Assembly: GCF_963576675.1 (NCBI RefSeq)
Contig: NC_088916.1
Span: 21,303,501-21,367,500 of the forward strand
Length of the DNA stretch: 64,000 nt
Source: Euphorbia lathyris
Taxonomy: Eukaryota; Streptophyta; Magnoliopsida; Malpighiales; Euphorbiaceae
Direction: 5' to 3'
In this document: piece by piece, positions 52,701 to 64,000 of the stretch
Layout of the letters: each line of letters begins with the position of its first letter
How positions within the stretch are numbered: the first letter of the stretch is position 1
Made by a program: the position numbers and the translations under genes
The notes under the pieces: generated by a model
What the model was told of the DNA's origin: nothing
Database searches by the model: none
Seen by the model: only the letters and a program-made list of their open reading frames with translations

Positions 52701-53920
52701 GAACTCACCAGCCATGCTACGAAGAATCTGCTCATCCCAAATCCAGTTTCCATCCATGTCCTGCAAGCCCATTTTACAGTTGCGTCTATTCCTGATAATG
52801 GTTGAGAGGTGGAAGAACTTTGTGTTTCTATCCCCCTCCTTAAGCCATTGAACCCGAGATCATTGAGCCCAGTACAATTCCTCTTGGCTCAGAATGGTCT
52901 CCAGCTCCTTTCTCACTTTGCTCTCCAGCCTTAACAGCCCGTTAGTGCACGGACTAGCCAGTCTTGCCTGAATGCCTCCCAGGCGAGCATAAGCTCTCTT
53001 CTTCCGGACGAATAAATTGCCGAACTCATTTTTGTACCAAACCAGAAGCCGATCAGCCAGGTTACTAAGTGCGCTGCCAAGTGTATCCGAGCCACTCCAG
53101 TTTTGAGTAATAATGTCATTCAATGAGTTACCCTCTAGCCATGCTGATATAAACCGAAAAGAACTCCTTGGTCTATTTTTTTTATTAAGAAAGTCCACAA
53201 GAATCGGGGTATGATCAGATTTGATTCTCTGTAGGTGACGAACAACAGCAGAAGGGAACTTAATCCGCCACTCGGAATTGCAAAGACCCCTATCCAACCT
53301 GCACGCCACACGGGTTCTCGGTGTTGAACCCCTATACAGGTATACTTCGGCCCCACATATCCCAAGTCGACTAACTCGAGCTTATTAATCTAGGAGGTAA
53401 AAGTCCCACACCTATTTAGCGTCCGAACTGACCCTCCTTGCTTCTCACTCCCCTCTTTAATGCAATTAAAATCCCCACAAAGAAGCTAAGGTCCCGTTGT
53501 GTTTCTTTGTAGCTGATCCGTATCCTCAAAAAATTTCCGTTTGTGTATTAGTTGAGGTCGAACATAAACCGCAGTAAGATCGAAAGTATGGTCCCTCCAC
53601 TCGCCTTCCTTCAAAAATACAGTGCAATGAATGAATTGATAATTATTCTCCTTAACATTAATCTGAACCTGGGCTTCATCCCAGAAAAGCCAAATTCCAC
53701 CACTAAAACCCTATGCCTCAACAATTTCACAATTTGCAAGTCCCATATGTTTACCAATTACAGGAGCCCTGGTTCCAAGAATCCGAGTCTCCAGAAGGCA
53801 GACAATCTGGGGTTTATGCACATTCACCATATGCCTCAAAGCTCTCTGAAAAGAAGTGCCACCGACACCAAAACAATTCCAGATGATGACCTTCATAATC
53901 AAAAGTGCAAAGAGAGTCAT
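49751..53920 (-). pseudogene. LINE ORF2: endonuclease to RNase H (many stops and shifts)
   Basis: In minus-strand order: endonuclease (VIIWNCFGVGG, VCLLETRI, then stops and shifts, LLCGDFN, SDHTPILVDF). A TGA at about 52859 falls after EELYWAQ. RT follows: KAPGPDGFQARFFQKFW, ISLIPKV, KLDLEKAYDWINWNFL then TAG at about 52110, and [21 protein letters not shown] frameshift in a T run near 51840 falls inside the catalytic FFADDMVLM. A TAG follows at about 51689. The thumb and zf-RVT (50390-51664: CGCCGENEDLIHLLRDY) and RNase H (50303-49751: IKINSDGARG, SADLAEIWRLFYGIDLA, FEMDS, REGNRAADFF) follow after one more shift near 50390. It is inactive. Confidence 0.92.
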
Positions 53921-53936
53921 AACAGCAGACAGTAAC

Positions 53937-54965
53937 TCAATTAGAGTTCAACCCTAGAGGCTGCTCCTCCATTCTAACCATTTTCCCCATGCTCAACCCC
54001 GCTGACCTCTCTTTCAATTTCTGGATCAGACGGTCATTTCCCTTCATAATCGGAGACTCAATCATCACATTGGAGTCCATCTCACTGAGAGGCATTCTGA
54101 AGTCCGGTTCAAATCGGGATCTTTTCCCTCTCCCATTCATGGTGCCAGTCGTATCCCCTACCTGGTCCCCTTCGTTAGGCATACGGCTACCTTCCTCTAT
54201 CTCCATCGAATCTCGGTATAGGTTGGCAAACTTGTTTGAATGCACAATCTGCCCTTACTCCCTGTTCTCTTTTTGTTTAGATGTCAACTTTCCTGCTCCC
54301 TTACTTTTCTGTTTACGCGCTGTAATGCCTCCTGTGTTTCCACTTTCATTACAATCCTTTTCCATCACATTGAAGCCTTTGAATATCACCTTACTTGTAC
54401 TGGCCTGGTCTCGTTCTGGACGGCTTGTGGAAGGGTTTAGATTTGGTTCTTTCCAGTACTCTTTTCCCCCTTTGCTGTTACTCCCTTGGTTGTTATTGCG
54501 AACCGGGTATTTCCTCCTAGGCACAAGCATCCAGGGGCCATAGTATTCTGAATTTTTCACTTGAGTCTCACTTATGGGCTTAGGTATCGAGGAGGCTTCG
54601 GTCACCTGCGCTTCACTGTCGACTCCTTTATCAGTTTCCTCTGTCACCATGTCATGAGTCACTAGGGGCGTCTTTGTCGGCATTGCACTTTGCCAACAAC
54701 ACTCTGTTCTAAGATGCCTATATCTACCACAGTTTGTGCAAGCATTATGGAGACCCTCATATTCCACTCCCATCCAACTCAAATTGTGCGATCAAGGGCT
54801 TCAGAAGATCAATCTCCACACAAACTCTAGCAAATCTCCCTCTGGCCTTCTTTGCCGTATTTTCATCCACACGAATAGGTTTCCCAATGGTAGCTGCAAT
54901 TCCCAAGAGGACATCCTCATCATAGAATAAAAGAGGGAGTTGAGGAAAACGTACACAAACCATCG
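53937..54965 (-). pseudogene. LINE ORF1 fragment: DUF4283-like region and zinc knuckle
   Basis: Minus strand: MVCVRFPQLPLLFYDEDVL, RGRFARVCVEIDLLKPL (end of the DUF4283-type domain), a frameshift at about 54780, and VEYEGLHNACTNCGRYRHLRTEC. The last is a CCHC knuckle with C-x2-C-x4-H-x4-C spacing. A polar tail with an in-frame stop at about 54255 ends at 53937. The N-terminal part is missing because the element is 5'-truncated here. Confidence 0.85.
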
Positions 54966-54971
54966 ATTTAG

Positions 54972-55767
54972 TAAAAAAAAAGCTTTTAAGGGCCAATTTG
55001 AAACTATCCACATGTTTAGAACAATTATATTAAAAAAAAAAATTATAAATACATTTTGTGTAAAATACATTTATGATATATGAAATAATTTAATCTGATA
55101 AAATTAAATACATTCATTTCATATAATTTTATTGTATTGATTTGTGTTTGATTGGTAGACCTATTTATTAATTAGTGTATAATGGGTGCTAATTTAGTTT
55201 AGGAGCTCAAACGTGCTTTATACTTATAAAATTATATAAATTATGATTGGAGTTGTTATATTAAGCATCCAGTCTCTCATGTCATTTGAAGGATCCTCAA
55301 TTCACATTTGAACACATGTATTGTGATTCCGTTTAATAATTAAAATAGTGAGGTAACATAAGGAAAAATATGTATGAAAGGTCCTCTGTTTAAGACGGAG
55401 AACCGAGTGCTTCTAATAATTTTTTTTATTAGATTACAACTTATTTGATCAGCTGGATTTAGCCCATTAATTTAGAAATAAAGTGAAGAAAGTGTAGGAA
55501 ATAAAACATTTTCCCTACATAATTATATGTCTCATCAAATATCCAACCAAACAAAACATTACTAGAGACGGAAAAAATCTTCGTACATGTTTATTTCTTA
55601 ACACCGTGTATGTTTATTTCTTAACATCAATTATCTCTCACAAATTAATATTTATCTCTCTTTTAAGACCATAATTGAAACTAACGGACAAGTTAAAATT
55701 ATGACAAAACATGTAATCACCCTTCGCATCAAACTTAACTATAATATTCACATATTCAATACTGATT
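54972..55767. other. AT-rich intergenic, no gene recognised
   Basis: No coding motif or clear repeat. Confidence 0.5.
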
Positions 55768-55972
55768 AAGGGGACGTTTGTTTACCTACTTTTCATCTCA
55801 TGTTTGCCTTTTCACTTTAAAAGAAAGAGTTTTAAGTGTTCGGTTAGACACCTCATGTTTGTCTTTTACAGCTGAAAAGTAGTTTTTCACAAAAGCAGTC
55901 ATTTCCAAAAGCAAACAGGAACAACAACCAGCAAACAGAAACAACAAACAACAAGTAGCCAAACGGAGCGTA
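55768..55972. mobile_element. Candidate hAT-type MITE
   Basis: Opens GGGGACGTTTGTTTACC and closes AGTAGCCAAACGGAGCG, whose complement begins CGCTCCGTTTGGC, a weak inverted pair. The interior carries AAAGCAAACAGGAACAACA-type sequence, also seen at 48.2 kb. No TSD was assigned. Confidence 0.4.
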
Positions 55973-56869
55973 AATAGAATTTGATAAGTCACTGATAGGG
56001 TAAAAAAATTATAACTTATTTAATTAGTTAATTTCCTCACACTAAATTTTTAGTCCAATAACAACTACTTATCAAATTCCATATAATTAGTTAAGTCTTT
56101 GTACATATTAATTTCTTCACCCTAAATTTTTAATCTATAAAACTGGCCTCATTAAATACAAGACTATCATGTATATGCACAGGGACACTTTGTATATATG
56201 AAATTACGAAGTAATCTATAAAGGCATGTTGAGTCATGACTTTGACCTTTCTGTCTTTGTGGCCGAAGGTAGTCCTTCAATGGAGTGGACTAATGTTGGA
56301 TGTTCTGGCACATCTAAACTTATGCTTTCGTATGATGTTATTTGAGTAAAGACATGCCGTTCTTTTAAATGGAAGGAAATGAACATCATAGCACATGATT
56401 TTCTTAGTGTGAAACTATGGTTTTTCGATATGTTATCCTCAAGACCCTTAACTAGTTCTGAAAGTATAATTTAATGTGGCTATCTTAGAATGATTCTCTC
56501 ATGAACTGGCTGATAATTCAGCCCAAAAAGAGATTGACTAGTTAAATTGTGATAGAAGAACATAGTAAGAGGGAAAAATTTCATATGTTCACATCTTCAA
56601 CGTTCTATGTTTCACAGTCCAGAAAGTTATGTTCAGGAGCATAATTGTGAAAATAGAAAATTATATAGATAAAATTGATCACGGATGATGTGATGTGAAA
56701 TCTAGCTAGGATAAAACATACAACTGTTCTATAACACATGTTCATAAAAAGATTATATATCTCTAACGAGTGTATACTACTTGTTTTGATACATGTTCTA
56801 CGAGAGACTGTATATCTCTAATGAGTAGAGCTCTAAATAGTATGTCGGTCACGCGAACTATTTGCGGGT
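55973..56869. other. Intergenic, no gene recognised
   Basis: AT-rich sequence. Two copies of GAGACTGTATATCTCTAA/AAGATTATATATCTCTAA near 56750 and 56803 mark a weak local repeat. Confidence 0.45.
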
Positions 56870-57200
56870 ATAGACGAGATGAGGTGAGGAATATATTTCT
56901 GTTACATTTGAGTGAGAGATGTATGAATTAATTAATCGGGTTTGATGTGCCTAATTTATTATCCATCCCTAACCGTAATAGGTCAAGCATAGCTCTATTA
57001 GGATTAGGTTTAATCCTATAAATAGAACATTATGTTACATGTAAACCCTAAGAACCTAACATAATAAGTATAAGAGAAAACCCTATGATATGCCTCCCTA
57101 TCCTCAAAAGTAGTGTGTCTGCTCCCCTCACGTGCGTGTTTAGTTCACGAATCAATCACAACTCCTACTGAATTTGCTTAATGTAACTGTTATGGGGTTG
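56870..57200 (+). repeat. LTR-like remnant
   Basis: CCTATAAATAGAACATTATG (a TATA-box-like site near 57017) is followed by AAACCCTAAGAACC, ATAAGAGAAAACCCTATG and a CTCCCTATCCTC block. This resembles the R-U5 part of copia-type LTRs. Neither border nor TSD could be set. Confidence 0.35.
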
Positions 57201-57700
57201 ATAATACGGAATCCGGTTCATATCCTTCCGTTGTATTCACTCTTGTCGTGACTAAACATAATCAATTTTATGTTTAATTGGCATTTAACATGAAAATAAG
57301 AATGCTTATACGATAAATAAGTAGCAAGTGTTTATTATTATTATTATATTGATTAATAGATAGAACAAAACAGTCTCTGTGCATATACTTTTCTGTTTGA
57401 CAACAAAAAGGAAAAAAAGATAAATTCAACTTTTGCATGACTATGATGGAAGAATAAGGCTGGTGGTCCACTCGATAATTACAATTGGTTTTTTTTTTAC
57501 AATACCAATAATTATATATTGTCCATTTTAGGGTTTAGAGTTAAATTTAAATATGATAAATTGGGGTGGTTTTATTTTATTAATAATTATTAGGGTTTTA
57601 GGTTCTAAATTTTGAAGTTAGGTTTTACTCAAGTCATAGAAAGGGAATCAATTCTAAAAAGGTTAGTTGTCATCCTTTTTGCTTGGATGCTTTTTTTATT
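57201..57700. other. AT-rich intergenic
   Basis: No gene recognised. Confidence 0.5.
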
Positions 57701-58079
57701 GGAATAATACCCATTTGACTCCCTAAATTAAGGTTTCAAAATCAGTTAGGACCTTAAACTATCAAAATTATCAATCAGGTCCCCGAACTAATAAAAAATC
57801 ATCAATTGAATCCTCATTCTAAACAAAAATAATCGATTGAGGCTTCATCGAAAATCATCCGGTTGAATAGTTTTAGACTTTCTTCTCCAAACTCGTTTTG
57901 AACCAATACATAGATTTTTACAGTCCATATCAAACAGTCACAGTTTCTGATTTTAGAATAAGATGAGGACTCAATTGATGATATTTTCTTAGTTTAGGGA
58001 CCTATTTGATGATTTTGATAGTTTAGGGTCCTAATTGATTTTGAAACTTTAGTTTGAGGACTCATATGGATGTAATGCC
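57701..58079. mobile_element. MITE with long inverted arms (379 bp)
   Basis: The ends GGAATAATACCCATTTGACT and (complement) GGCATTACATCCATATGAGT open arms of about 130 bp. They share TTTCAAAATCA(G/A)TTAGGACC, TAAACTATCAAAAT(T/C)ATCA and AGGTCCC(C/T)(G/A)AACTAA. T-rich flanks (TTTTTATT both sides) may be the 8-9 bp TSD, most like a MULE. No coding frame. Confidence 0.8.
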
Positions 58080-58789
58080 TTTTTATTTTTATTATTTATA
58101 TTTAATATTTTTTTTTATTTATATTTAATATTGGAATTGCTAACCACATGAATTGAATTGCATTGATACTCAAAGTGATGTTGAAGTGATTGATGAGTGT
58201 GTGTATGTCAGATTTTTGGGGTTTTGGTAAGTTTGGGGTTCAATTTATATGTGGTGTGGTGTGGTGACCTTTAAATAGTTATTCTTATCCTCATATCATA
58301 TTTATTTACTCTTGAAATTATTTAAATAAAAATATTATGTTGAGGTTGTTGTGGAAGCTATGAGATCAAAATCTAAAGTAATATCCAAAGATGAATCTTT
58401 GCTTAAAAGATTATTTATTATAATAAATCTTTACTTTATTAAAAGTTTAAAATAGTGTTATGATTGAAACACATTGATTTGAGTTATTTTGTCGTTATTT
58501 ATTCTAATTTAATAGTTGTTCATTATGCTAGTTAAAGTAACAAATATGTTCACACAAGAAATTGAGTTTGAGAAAACATAAAAATGAAATATATATATAT
58601 GGCCACACAAGAATTTAATAGTTGTTCATCATCATGCTAAATTCATGGATATTTGTAACTTTCTTAGATAGTGTATCTTCCCATTATTTGTTGAATTTTT
58701 GTAATTAAGTTATTGATATCATATCCATGTTGGATTCTCTTTTACTTTCCATGCTTCTCGGATACACATAATATTTTAAGTGACTGTAA
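58080..58789. other. AT-rich intergenic
   Basis: No gene recognised; a (TA)n stretch of about 7 units occurs near 58590. Confidence 0.5.
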
Positions 58790-58829
58790 TATTAGGCGAA
58801 ATCCTAACAAAACATAAATAATAAATATT

Positions 58830-59310
58830 ATGTGAAAGTGAGTGAAAGTGTATGAAAGTGACTGAATGGATATTAAAGCGGTTGAAAAGTGGGTGAAAAT
58901 GAGTTAAGGTGAAATTGGTAGAAACAAAAAAAAATGGAAATGAAAAAATAGGAAAGATAGAACCAATTAGATATAATTAAATGAAGAAAAAAAGTGGATG
59001 AAATTAGATGAAATAAAATGAAATCGGGTAAAATTGTCTGAAAAAAAAAGGCAATATATGAGGAATTAATAAATTAAATGAAGAAAAAAAAAAGATGATA
59101 AAGAAGAGCAACAATGGTGTAAGAAAATAAAACATATTGAGATTATTCTGGAATATTTTATCCTAATGTTTCATAAAATTATATTTAACATGTTTAAATG
59201 TAATTTCATACTATCCAATTTAACCTCATGTAAAAATAGAGGTAATTGTTTGAAATTGAGTGGAAGTGTTTGAAATTGGGTGAAATAGGGTGAAATAGGG
59301 TGAATTAATT
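58830..59310. repeat. Degenerate GTGAAA-type short repeats
   Basis: Variants of GTGA(A/G)(A/T)GTGA, GTGTATGAAAGTGACTGAA and GGGTGAAATAGGGTGAA recur at 58835-58920 and again at 59250-59305, with AT-rich sequence between. The purine-rich strand is consistently the plus strand. Confidence 0.6.
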
Positions 59311-59579
59311 GAATAGTTTATTTTTTAACAAAATAGTTTTACCACAATTAAAATCAAACACTGCTGATTCCGATCAGTTTTTTTTATTAAATTGACGATA
59401 AGCGTAACATATAAGAATTACATATAAAAATATTTGTCTCTTTTTTTCTTTCATAAATTACGATAATTTATATTATGTCTTTCTCGTTTCACCTTTGGGT
59501 AAGCCCCGGACATCATTACTTCATCTTTCTCATTTCGTGCCACAAATTTCGCTACACACAACCTATTGTTTTTAGTGAC

Positions 59580-60245
59580 TGAGGTGATACAGATTAATGA
59601 CGAGTGAGTTAGTTTTAATCGTAAACTAATAAAGAGGTTCTTCTCTAACTAAACTAGAAGGAGTGAATCTCAAGATTTACGAGCTAAATGGATGAACACT
59701 AGTACTTCTTCAAGAGAAATATAATAATTTGATTGATAAAAGCTCAACATTACAAATGAAAGAGATAAATTTATATCATCTCTGAACCTAAAAATGAAAT
59801 TACATAAAAGGACAAATGCATACAATTAAAATAGATGAAGCTTAAAGGGTAAAATGGGATAGAGGTAAAAGGGTGGCATGAGTTGTAAATAAGGGGTGAC
59901 ATGGATTGTAAATAAGGGGTAGCAAAGTCGTAATTAGTGGAAAGCTGGAGTGAGGGGAAAGATTGCTCTTGCAAGGCATTTTAAAAGTCCACACGACATG
60001 TGGGAATAGCCACACGGCGTGTGGGCTTTTAAGTCAAAATTTAACTAGTTGAATTCATAGTCCACACGGTGTATGGGATTCCCACACGGTGTGTGGATAA
60101 CCAAAATGAGAAGCATGAGCCCATCATTGGATCCACATGACGTGTGGCCCTGTTTTTCAGCAAATGGGTCTTCTCTTTGCCTTGGTGTGTTGCCCATTTG
60201 ACCCAACTTCATCCACCACTCGTCCCATCACATGTTGTCAACAGG
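59580..60245 (-). repeat. LTR-like sequence next to the last LINE
   Basis: Read on the minus strand the segment starts TGTTGACAACATG and has CACACGGCGTGTGG-type palindromes, a TATA-like GATGATATAAATTTATCTC (about 59780) and a downstream CTCTTGAAGAAG leader. This order (U3, TATA, R-U5) suggests an LTR that interrupts the LINE RNase H at about 60245. No TSD or second LTR could be found. Confidence 0.35.
59978..60142. repeat. Five CACACGNNGTGTGG palindromes
   Basis: CCACACGACATGTGG, CCACACGGCGTGTGG, CCACACGGTGTATGG, CCACACGGTGTGTGG and CCACATGACGTGTGG occur within 165 bp. All fit one imperfect palindrome of about 14 bp with variable centre bases. Confidence 0.85.
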
Positions 60246-60249
60246 ATGC

Positions 60250-63200
60250 CCGCATCATGAGGCATCACAATTGAGCTTCATTATGCCTATAGATGGAGTT
60301 GTCCATCTATTTTTTTGTGGCTGGAGTGGCATGCACACTGTTGATAGTGGACTTAGTTGCAGAAGCAACTGATCTTGCACTTCTTAGTATAATGTCATTA
60401 ACCATTGATTTCTCTCCATGCCATACACTATTGTGGTCGAACCATAACATCCACATCACTGCACAGAAAAGACAGAATTCATATCTGGACGTTTCCGGAT
60501 GAATGTTATTGATTCCATCTTTGTCTCGATTTTCTACAATCCTGAAGATGTAGATTAAGATGTTATTGTCTGTCATGCATGAAACAAACCTATTAGTTGT
60601 CTGAAGCTTCAACCGGTGAAGGTTGTTCAAGCACGACAGTGTATTATGGTAGCAAGCCCAAATAAAATGTATAATTTTGCACAGGAGCTCTACTTTCCAC
60701 ATAATTTTCCGTATTGATACGGGTTAGCTCGTCGTGCTTGTTGCATCAGTTATGACTTCGTTAGTTCTTAGAGCCGTTTTGTACCTCAATTTGACTGTAT
60801 AGTCGGTTGACCTAGATTCTGACCAAAACACTTTGTCTTGCCCCATATTTTGATGGATGGGAAGGCTGAAGATAATCAATGCATCATCGGGAAAGAAGTA
60901 GTTATTGATGGTGGCATGGTCCCAATCAAGTGTCTCGTTATCAACGAGGGACGAAAGATACTCATTAAGTGGAGGGTTCTTTATAACTAGTGGCCGACAT
61001 TCGGGGATACTATGGATCCATCTAAAGGACATGATCCGAACATTTTCATCGGTAGCAACCCTCCACACATCACCTTTAGTTAGGATGTGACAGATGCTAA
61101 TCAGACTCCTCCAAACATAGTTGTCATGTCCCTTTCATGCAATATCGTAAATGGACTTATTTTTTAATATTTGGAGTAGAAGACTTGGGAGTAGAGAAAG
61201 TGTGGACGAATAATAAGCCGCCAGACTTGTTTTGCAATGAGGGCTTAGTTAAAGGAGAGGAGATGTCAAAAACTTAAACCGCATTCGCCTTTGGTTCTAC
61301 ATAGTTTTCCCCATTTCTACTAGTGAATGTTTTTTCTCATTATGTTTGCCTTACCAAAAAATAAGCCATTAGTGCTTGAAGTTCATTACATAAAGTTTTG
61401 GGAAGTTGGAAATAACTCATCATGTATTGGGCCATCGTTTGGGCCACTGCTTTAATCAGGATCTCTTTCTCGTCCCGTGATAGGAACTTCTCATTCCATC
61501 CCCATACTCGCTTAACTAATCGATCCTGTAAGAAGTTAAATACTACTTTTTTAGATTGTCTACTGATGGTGGGAATTTCGAGATACTTATGTAAATGTTC
61601 TACCTCTTTGACCCTTGAGAAGAGGCGTATTCCTGATTTGAGGTCGTTCTTTACCTTTGTACTAAAGCTGACCTCCAACTTTTCAAAATTAACATATTAC
61701 CCGAAAGATGGTTCGTATGGAGAGATATCTTCTATCATGAGACATTCTTTAAAAGTCCCATTAACGAACATCTGTGAGTCGTCTATAGAGAATAGGTAAG
61801 ACACTATAAGCCCTAATGATCCCACTTGAATACAATACAATGTACCATCCCATTTCACCTTCCTTATCATACCTGATAACGCTTTCGCACAAATAAGAAA
61901 CAAATAAGGTGAAATTGGAGGTGTGGGTTAAGCCCAGGGTTATCAAACTTCACCGGCTCAGCTTGACATGGCCTTTTGGAATCCCATTTGTAAGAATTGG
62001 AAAAAGAAGTAGATGTAATACATTGCATAATAAGACTGATGAAATGTGTTGGAAAGCCCATCTATCTCATCGCATTCTCCACAAAGGACCACCCCAATCT
62101 GTCATACTTTTACTCCGATCAAATTTCAGGGTATAATATCCATTTTTATCTTGACATCTGCATTTCATAGTATGGAACATTTCAAAAGCTATTAGGGCAT
62201 TATTTGTAATGAGACGTCCTGGAATAAAGGCACGTTCGTTTTGGCTGATGATTGTATATTAAACTGGTTTCATCTAATTAATAAGTACTTTGGAGATTAT
62301 CTTTAAACAAAATTGCACAAACTAATGGGCATAAGTCCTTCATAGTGCAAGGAGAGTTGATCTTTGGAATTAGAATAATGAACATGTGTTAAGATCATCA
62401 GGGAACTTGTTACCATGTAAGATAGATAGCACAAAGTCAGAGACCTCATTTTTGAAAATGTCCTAGAAGATTGAATAAAATAAGGTAGACATTCCATCAG
62501 ATCCTAGGGCTTTAAGTGGGTGCATCTGATCAAGAGCATATTTGATTTCCTCATTGTTAAATAGGGTGGATATTTCCTTTACCTCCTCAGTCGAGAGTGT
62601 CATGTAATTTGTTTATAAGATATTGCAGAGTGGCTCCAATTGGACGTTCTTAATAGAGACTCGTAGTAGCTTACTACAATGTTTTCAATGTCCTCACTTT
62701 TTTCACACCAAGCGCCTGTATGGCCCTTAAGCATCGTGAGGTTATTGTTTTTACGATGGGTACTTGTTTTGCCGTGAAAAAATGTAGTGTTCATATCACC
62801 ACCCTTAATCCACTCCACTTTTGACAGTTGTTGCCACATAGGTTCTTCTTTCTCTTGCAATACCAAAATCCTTCATTCCAATCGTCTCACCTCGGTTTTA
62901 ACTAGTGGGCATCCAACTCGTACCTGTAATGATTCCAGTATATCAGTTAGTTCTCGAATTTGGTTTTCCACGCAGTCAACCACCTTCTTGTTCCATTTTT
63001 AAGCTTTTTGGCATAGTTTGTCAGCTTTCCCATTATTGATCCCATTCTGTTGTTGTTTGTCTCTTTCCATGCCGACTCTATGATCTGTTTATACATGTCC
63101 TCTTTAATCCATATAGCCTAAAATCGAAAAGGTCGAGCACCCTCTTTATTGATGCCCTTAGTATCCAGTAATAGTGGAGCATGATCTGAACTAACCCTAG

Positions 63201-63472
63201 CAAGATGATAGACAGTAGAGTATGAAAAGAGCACATCCTACTCCACAGACTTCATAAATCGATCTAGTGTCTCCCATATAGCTTATGTACCTTTTCTTCC
63301 ATTGGTTCAGGTAAATGGGGCTGTTTTAAAACTTATGTCGAACAAGTCACAGTCATTTGTGCACTCTCTAAAAGCTTGTTTGCACTTGTAGCTTGGTTTT
63401 CGGCCCTTTTCTTCTCAGTTGAGTAAATTGTCACATTGAAGTCTCCGAAGCAGACCCATGGGAGCATCTCTC

Positions 63473-63521
<49 letters not shown>

Positions 63522-63897
63522 TAGATCACGTAGCATACTCCATGTTTTATGCTTGTTACCCGTCTCTAGCCACCCATACACCCATGTCCCTTTTATATCA
63601 TTTCTCGGTTACCATCTTGAACCCCAAAAATGTATACAATGAGTTGCAAAGCCTAGTATTTTGGAGGTTAACATTCTTATCCCACAACAAAATGAGCCCT
63701 CTCAACCTTCCTACTACATCGACTTAGAAAATGTTGAACTTTCCAAATCTCCATTTCACACCTTCAATCTCCTTTTTATTCAGTCTAGACTCCATAACAA
63801 AGAATGAGCTTGGGCAGTTCATTCTCATTATTCGAGTGAGGGTACGAATGGTTCAAGGGTTGTCCAGCCCTCCAACGTTTTATATTAGTATCTTCAT
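60250..63897 (-). pseudogene. LINE ORF2: endonuclease, RT, zf-RVT, start of RNase H (heavily broken)
   Basis: ORF2 starts at about 63897 (minus) as MKILI, a stop where tryptophan is usual, then NVGGLDNP, TIRTLTRIMRMN and MESRLNKKEIEG. The endonuclease goes on with VDVVGRLRGLILLWD and, after a CT microsatellite, LPWVCFGDFNV. RT pieces follow: VEWIKGGDMNTTFFHGK (62866-62600), FICAKAL, then shifts, VEHLHKYLEIPTISRQSK and SRDEKEILIKAVAQ (61678-61340). Next are zf-RVT-like sequence (61068-60724), a WMLWFDHNSVWHG linker and, after a frameshift, the RNase H opening IGIMKLNCDAS near 60250, where it ends. Almost every section carries frameshifts or stops. It is an old copy; ORF1 would lie beyond the right window edge. 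Confidence 0.85.
63467..63518. repeat. (CT)n microsatellite inside the LINE endonuclease region
   Basis: About 25 CT units with one interrupting CG. On the minus strand it reads as an RERERE run inserted in the endonuclease frame just before LPWVCFGDFN, so it expanded after the LINE inserted or in its parent copy. Confidence 0.93.
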
Positions 63898-64000
63898 AAT
63901 TCATGAGAGGGCTGCATATACGATTTTCCTCAAACGTTTTGTAACAAAAAAAAGGTGCTACTTGATTCAAGAACATTTCATAGTGAACTCGTTTTTATGA
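63898..64000 (-). other. LINE ORF1-ORF2 junction side, unresolved
   Basis: Sequence upstream of the ORF2 start on the minus strand. No ORF1 motif is visible in the 100 bases before the window edge. Confidence 0.4.

Larger units (their letters stand above)
49698..54965 (-). mobile_element. LINE (minus strand), decayed, truncated in ORF1
   Basis: The 3' end is the T run at 49698-49706. In minus-strand order the element holds the end of ORF1 and all of ORF2. The sequence ATTTAG flanks both ends (49692-49697 and 54966-54971), a short and uncertain TSD. ORF1 and ORF2 are separated by only a few bases near 53936. Confidence 0.88.

Noticed and set aside
1..64000. A new multi-gene defence, biosynthetic or regulatory system
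   Set aside because: Apart from one O-fucosyltransferase gene, all recognisable coding sequence belongs to transposable elements or a captured gene fragment. I saw no cluster of cooperating host genes.

Overview
The window looks like nuclear DNA of a eudicot plant. It is AT-rich, its one intact gene has ten exons with GT..AG introns, and it is packed with plant transposon types: Ty1/copia, Ty3/gypsy, L1-type LINEs with a plant RNase H tail, Au- and TS-like SINEs, a TRIM, MULE, hAT and Emigrant-like elements, and possibly a Helitron end. I cannot name the species.

Layout. 1-10.2 kb: end of a dead copia element, a foldback element with an exact 507-bp tandem period (1739-3550), a possible Helitron terminus (3574), a 5'-truncated LINE with target-site duplication (TSD) (5092-5907), a 277-bp tandem repeat, another LINE remnant, and a 695-bp solo LTR (8865-9559). 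10.2-20.1 kb: a minus-strand LINE split by a 6.8-kb gypsy element (10695-17524) with a perfect 5-bp TSD. The gypsy LTRs are nearly identical, but its coding interior is decayed and out of order. 20.2-22.3 kb: a Pack-MULE carrying part of a glutaredoxin-family gene, itself interrupted by a 591-bp MITE. 22.4-23.6 kb: a large foldback element.

24.4-33.2 kb: the only intact host gene, a plant O-fucosyltransferase-family protein of 592 aa (plus strand). Its first intron holds a TS-like SINE and an Au-type SINE with an hAT element inside it. The acceptor of intron 5 lies in a 94-bp tandem duplication.

35.2-41.8 kb: a near full-length LINE with 126-bp promoter-like 5' monomers, ORF1 (nucleic-acid-binding, CCHC) and ORF2 (endonuclease, RT, RNase H). 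ORF2 is broken only by two frameshifts. 43.7-48.1 kb: an old LINE tail split by an hAT MITE, a TRIM with two 247-bp LTRs, and an Emigrant-like MITE containing a MULE MITE containing a LINE fragment. 49.7-55.0 kb: a decayed minus-strand LINE. 55-60.2 kb: MITEs and LTR-like sequence. 60.25-64 kb: a further minus-strand LINE running to the window end.

I found no new multi-gene system. The most unusual items are the Pack-MULE with the glutaredoxin fragment, the recently inserted but internally permuted gypsy element, the LINE with tandem 5' monomers, and the duplicated splice acceptor in the O-fucosyltransferase gene. Exon boundaries, TSDs and terminal repeats were read by eye. Family names rest on motif recognition and no database search was possible.
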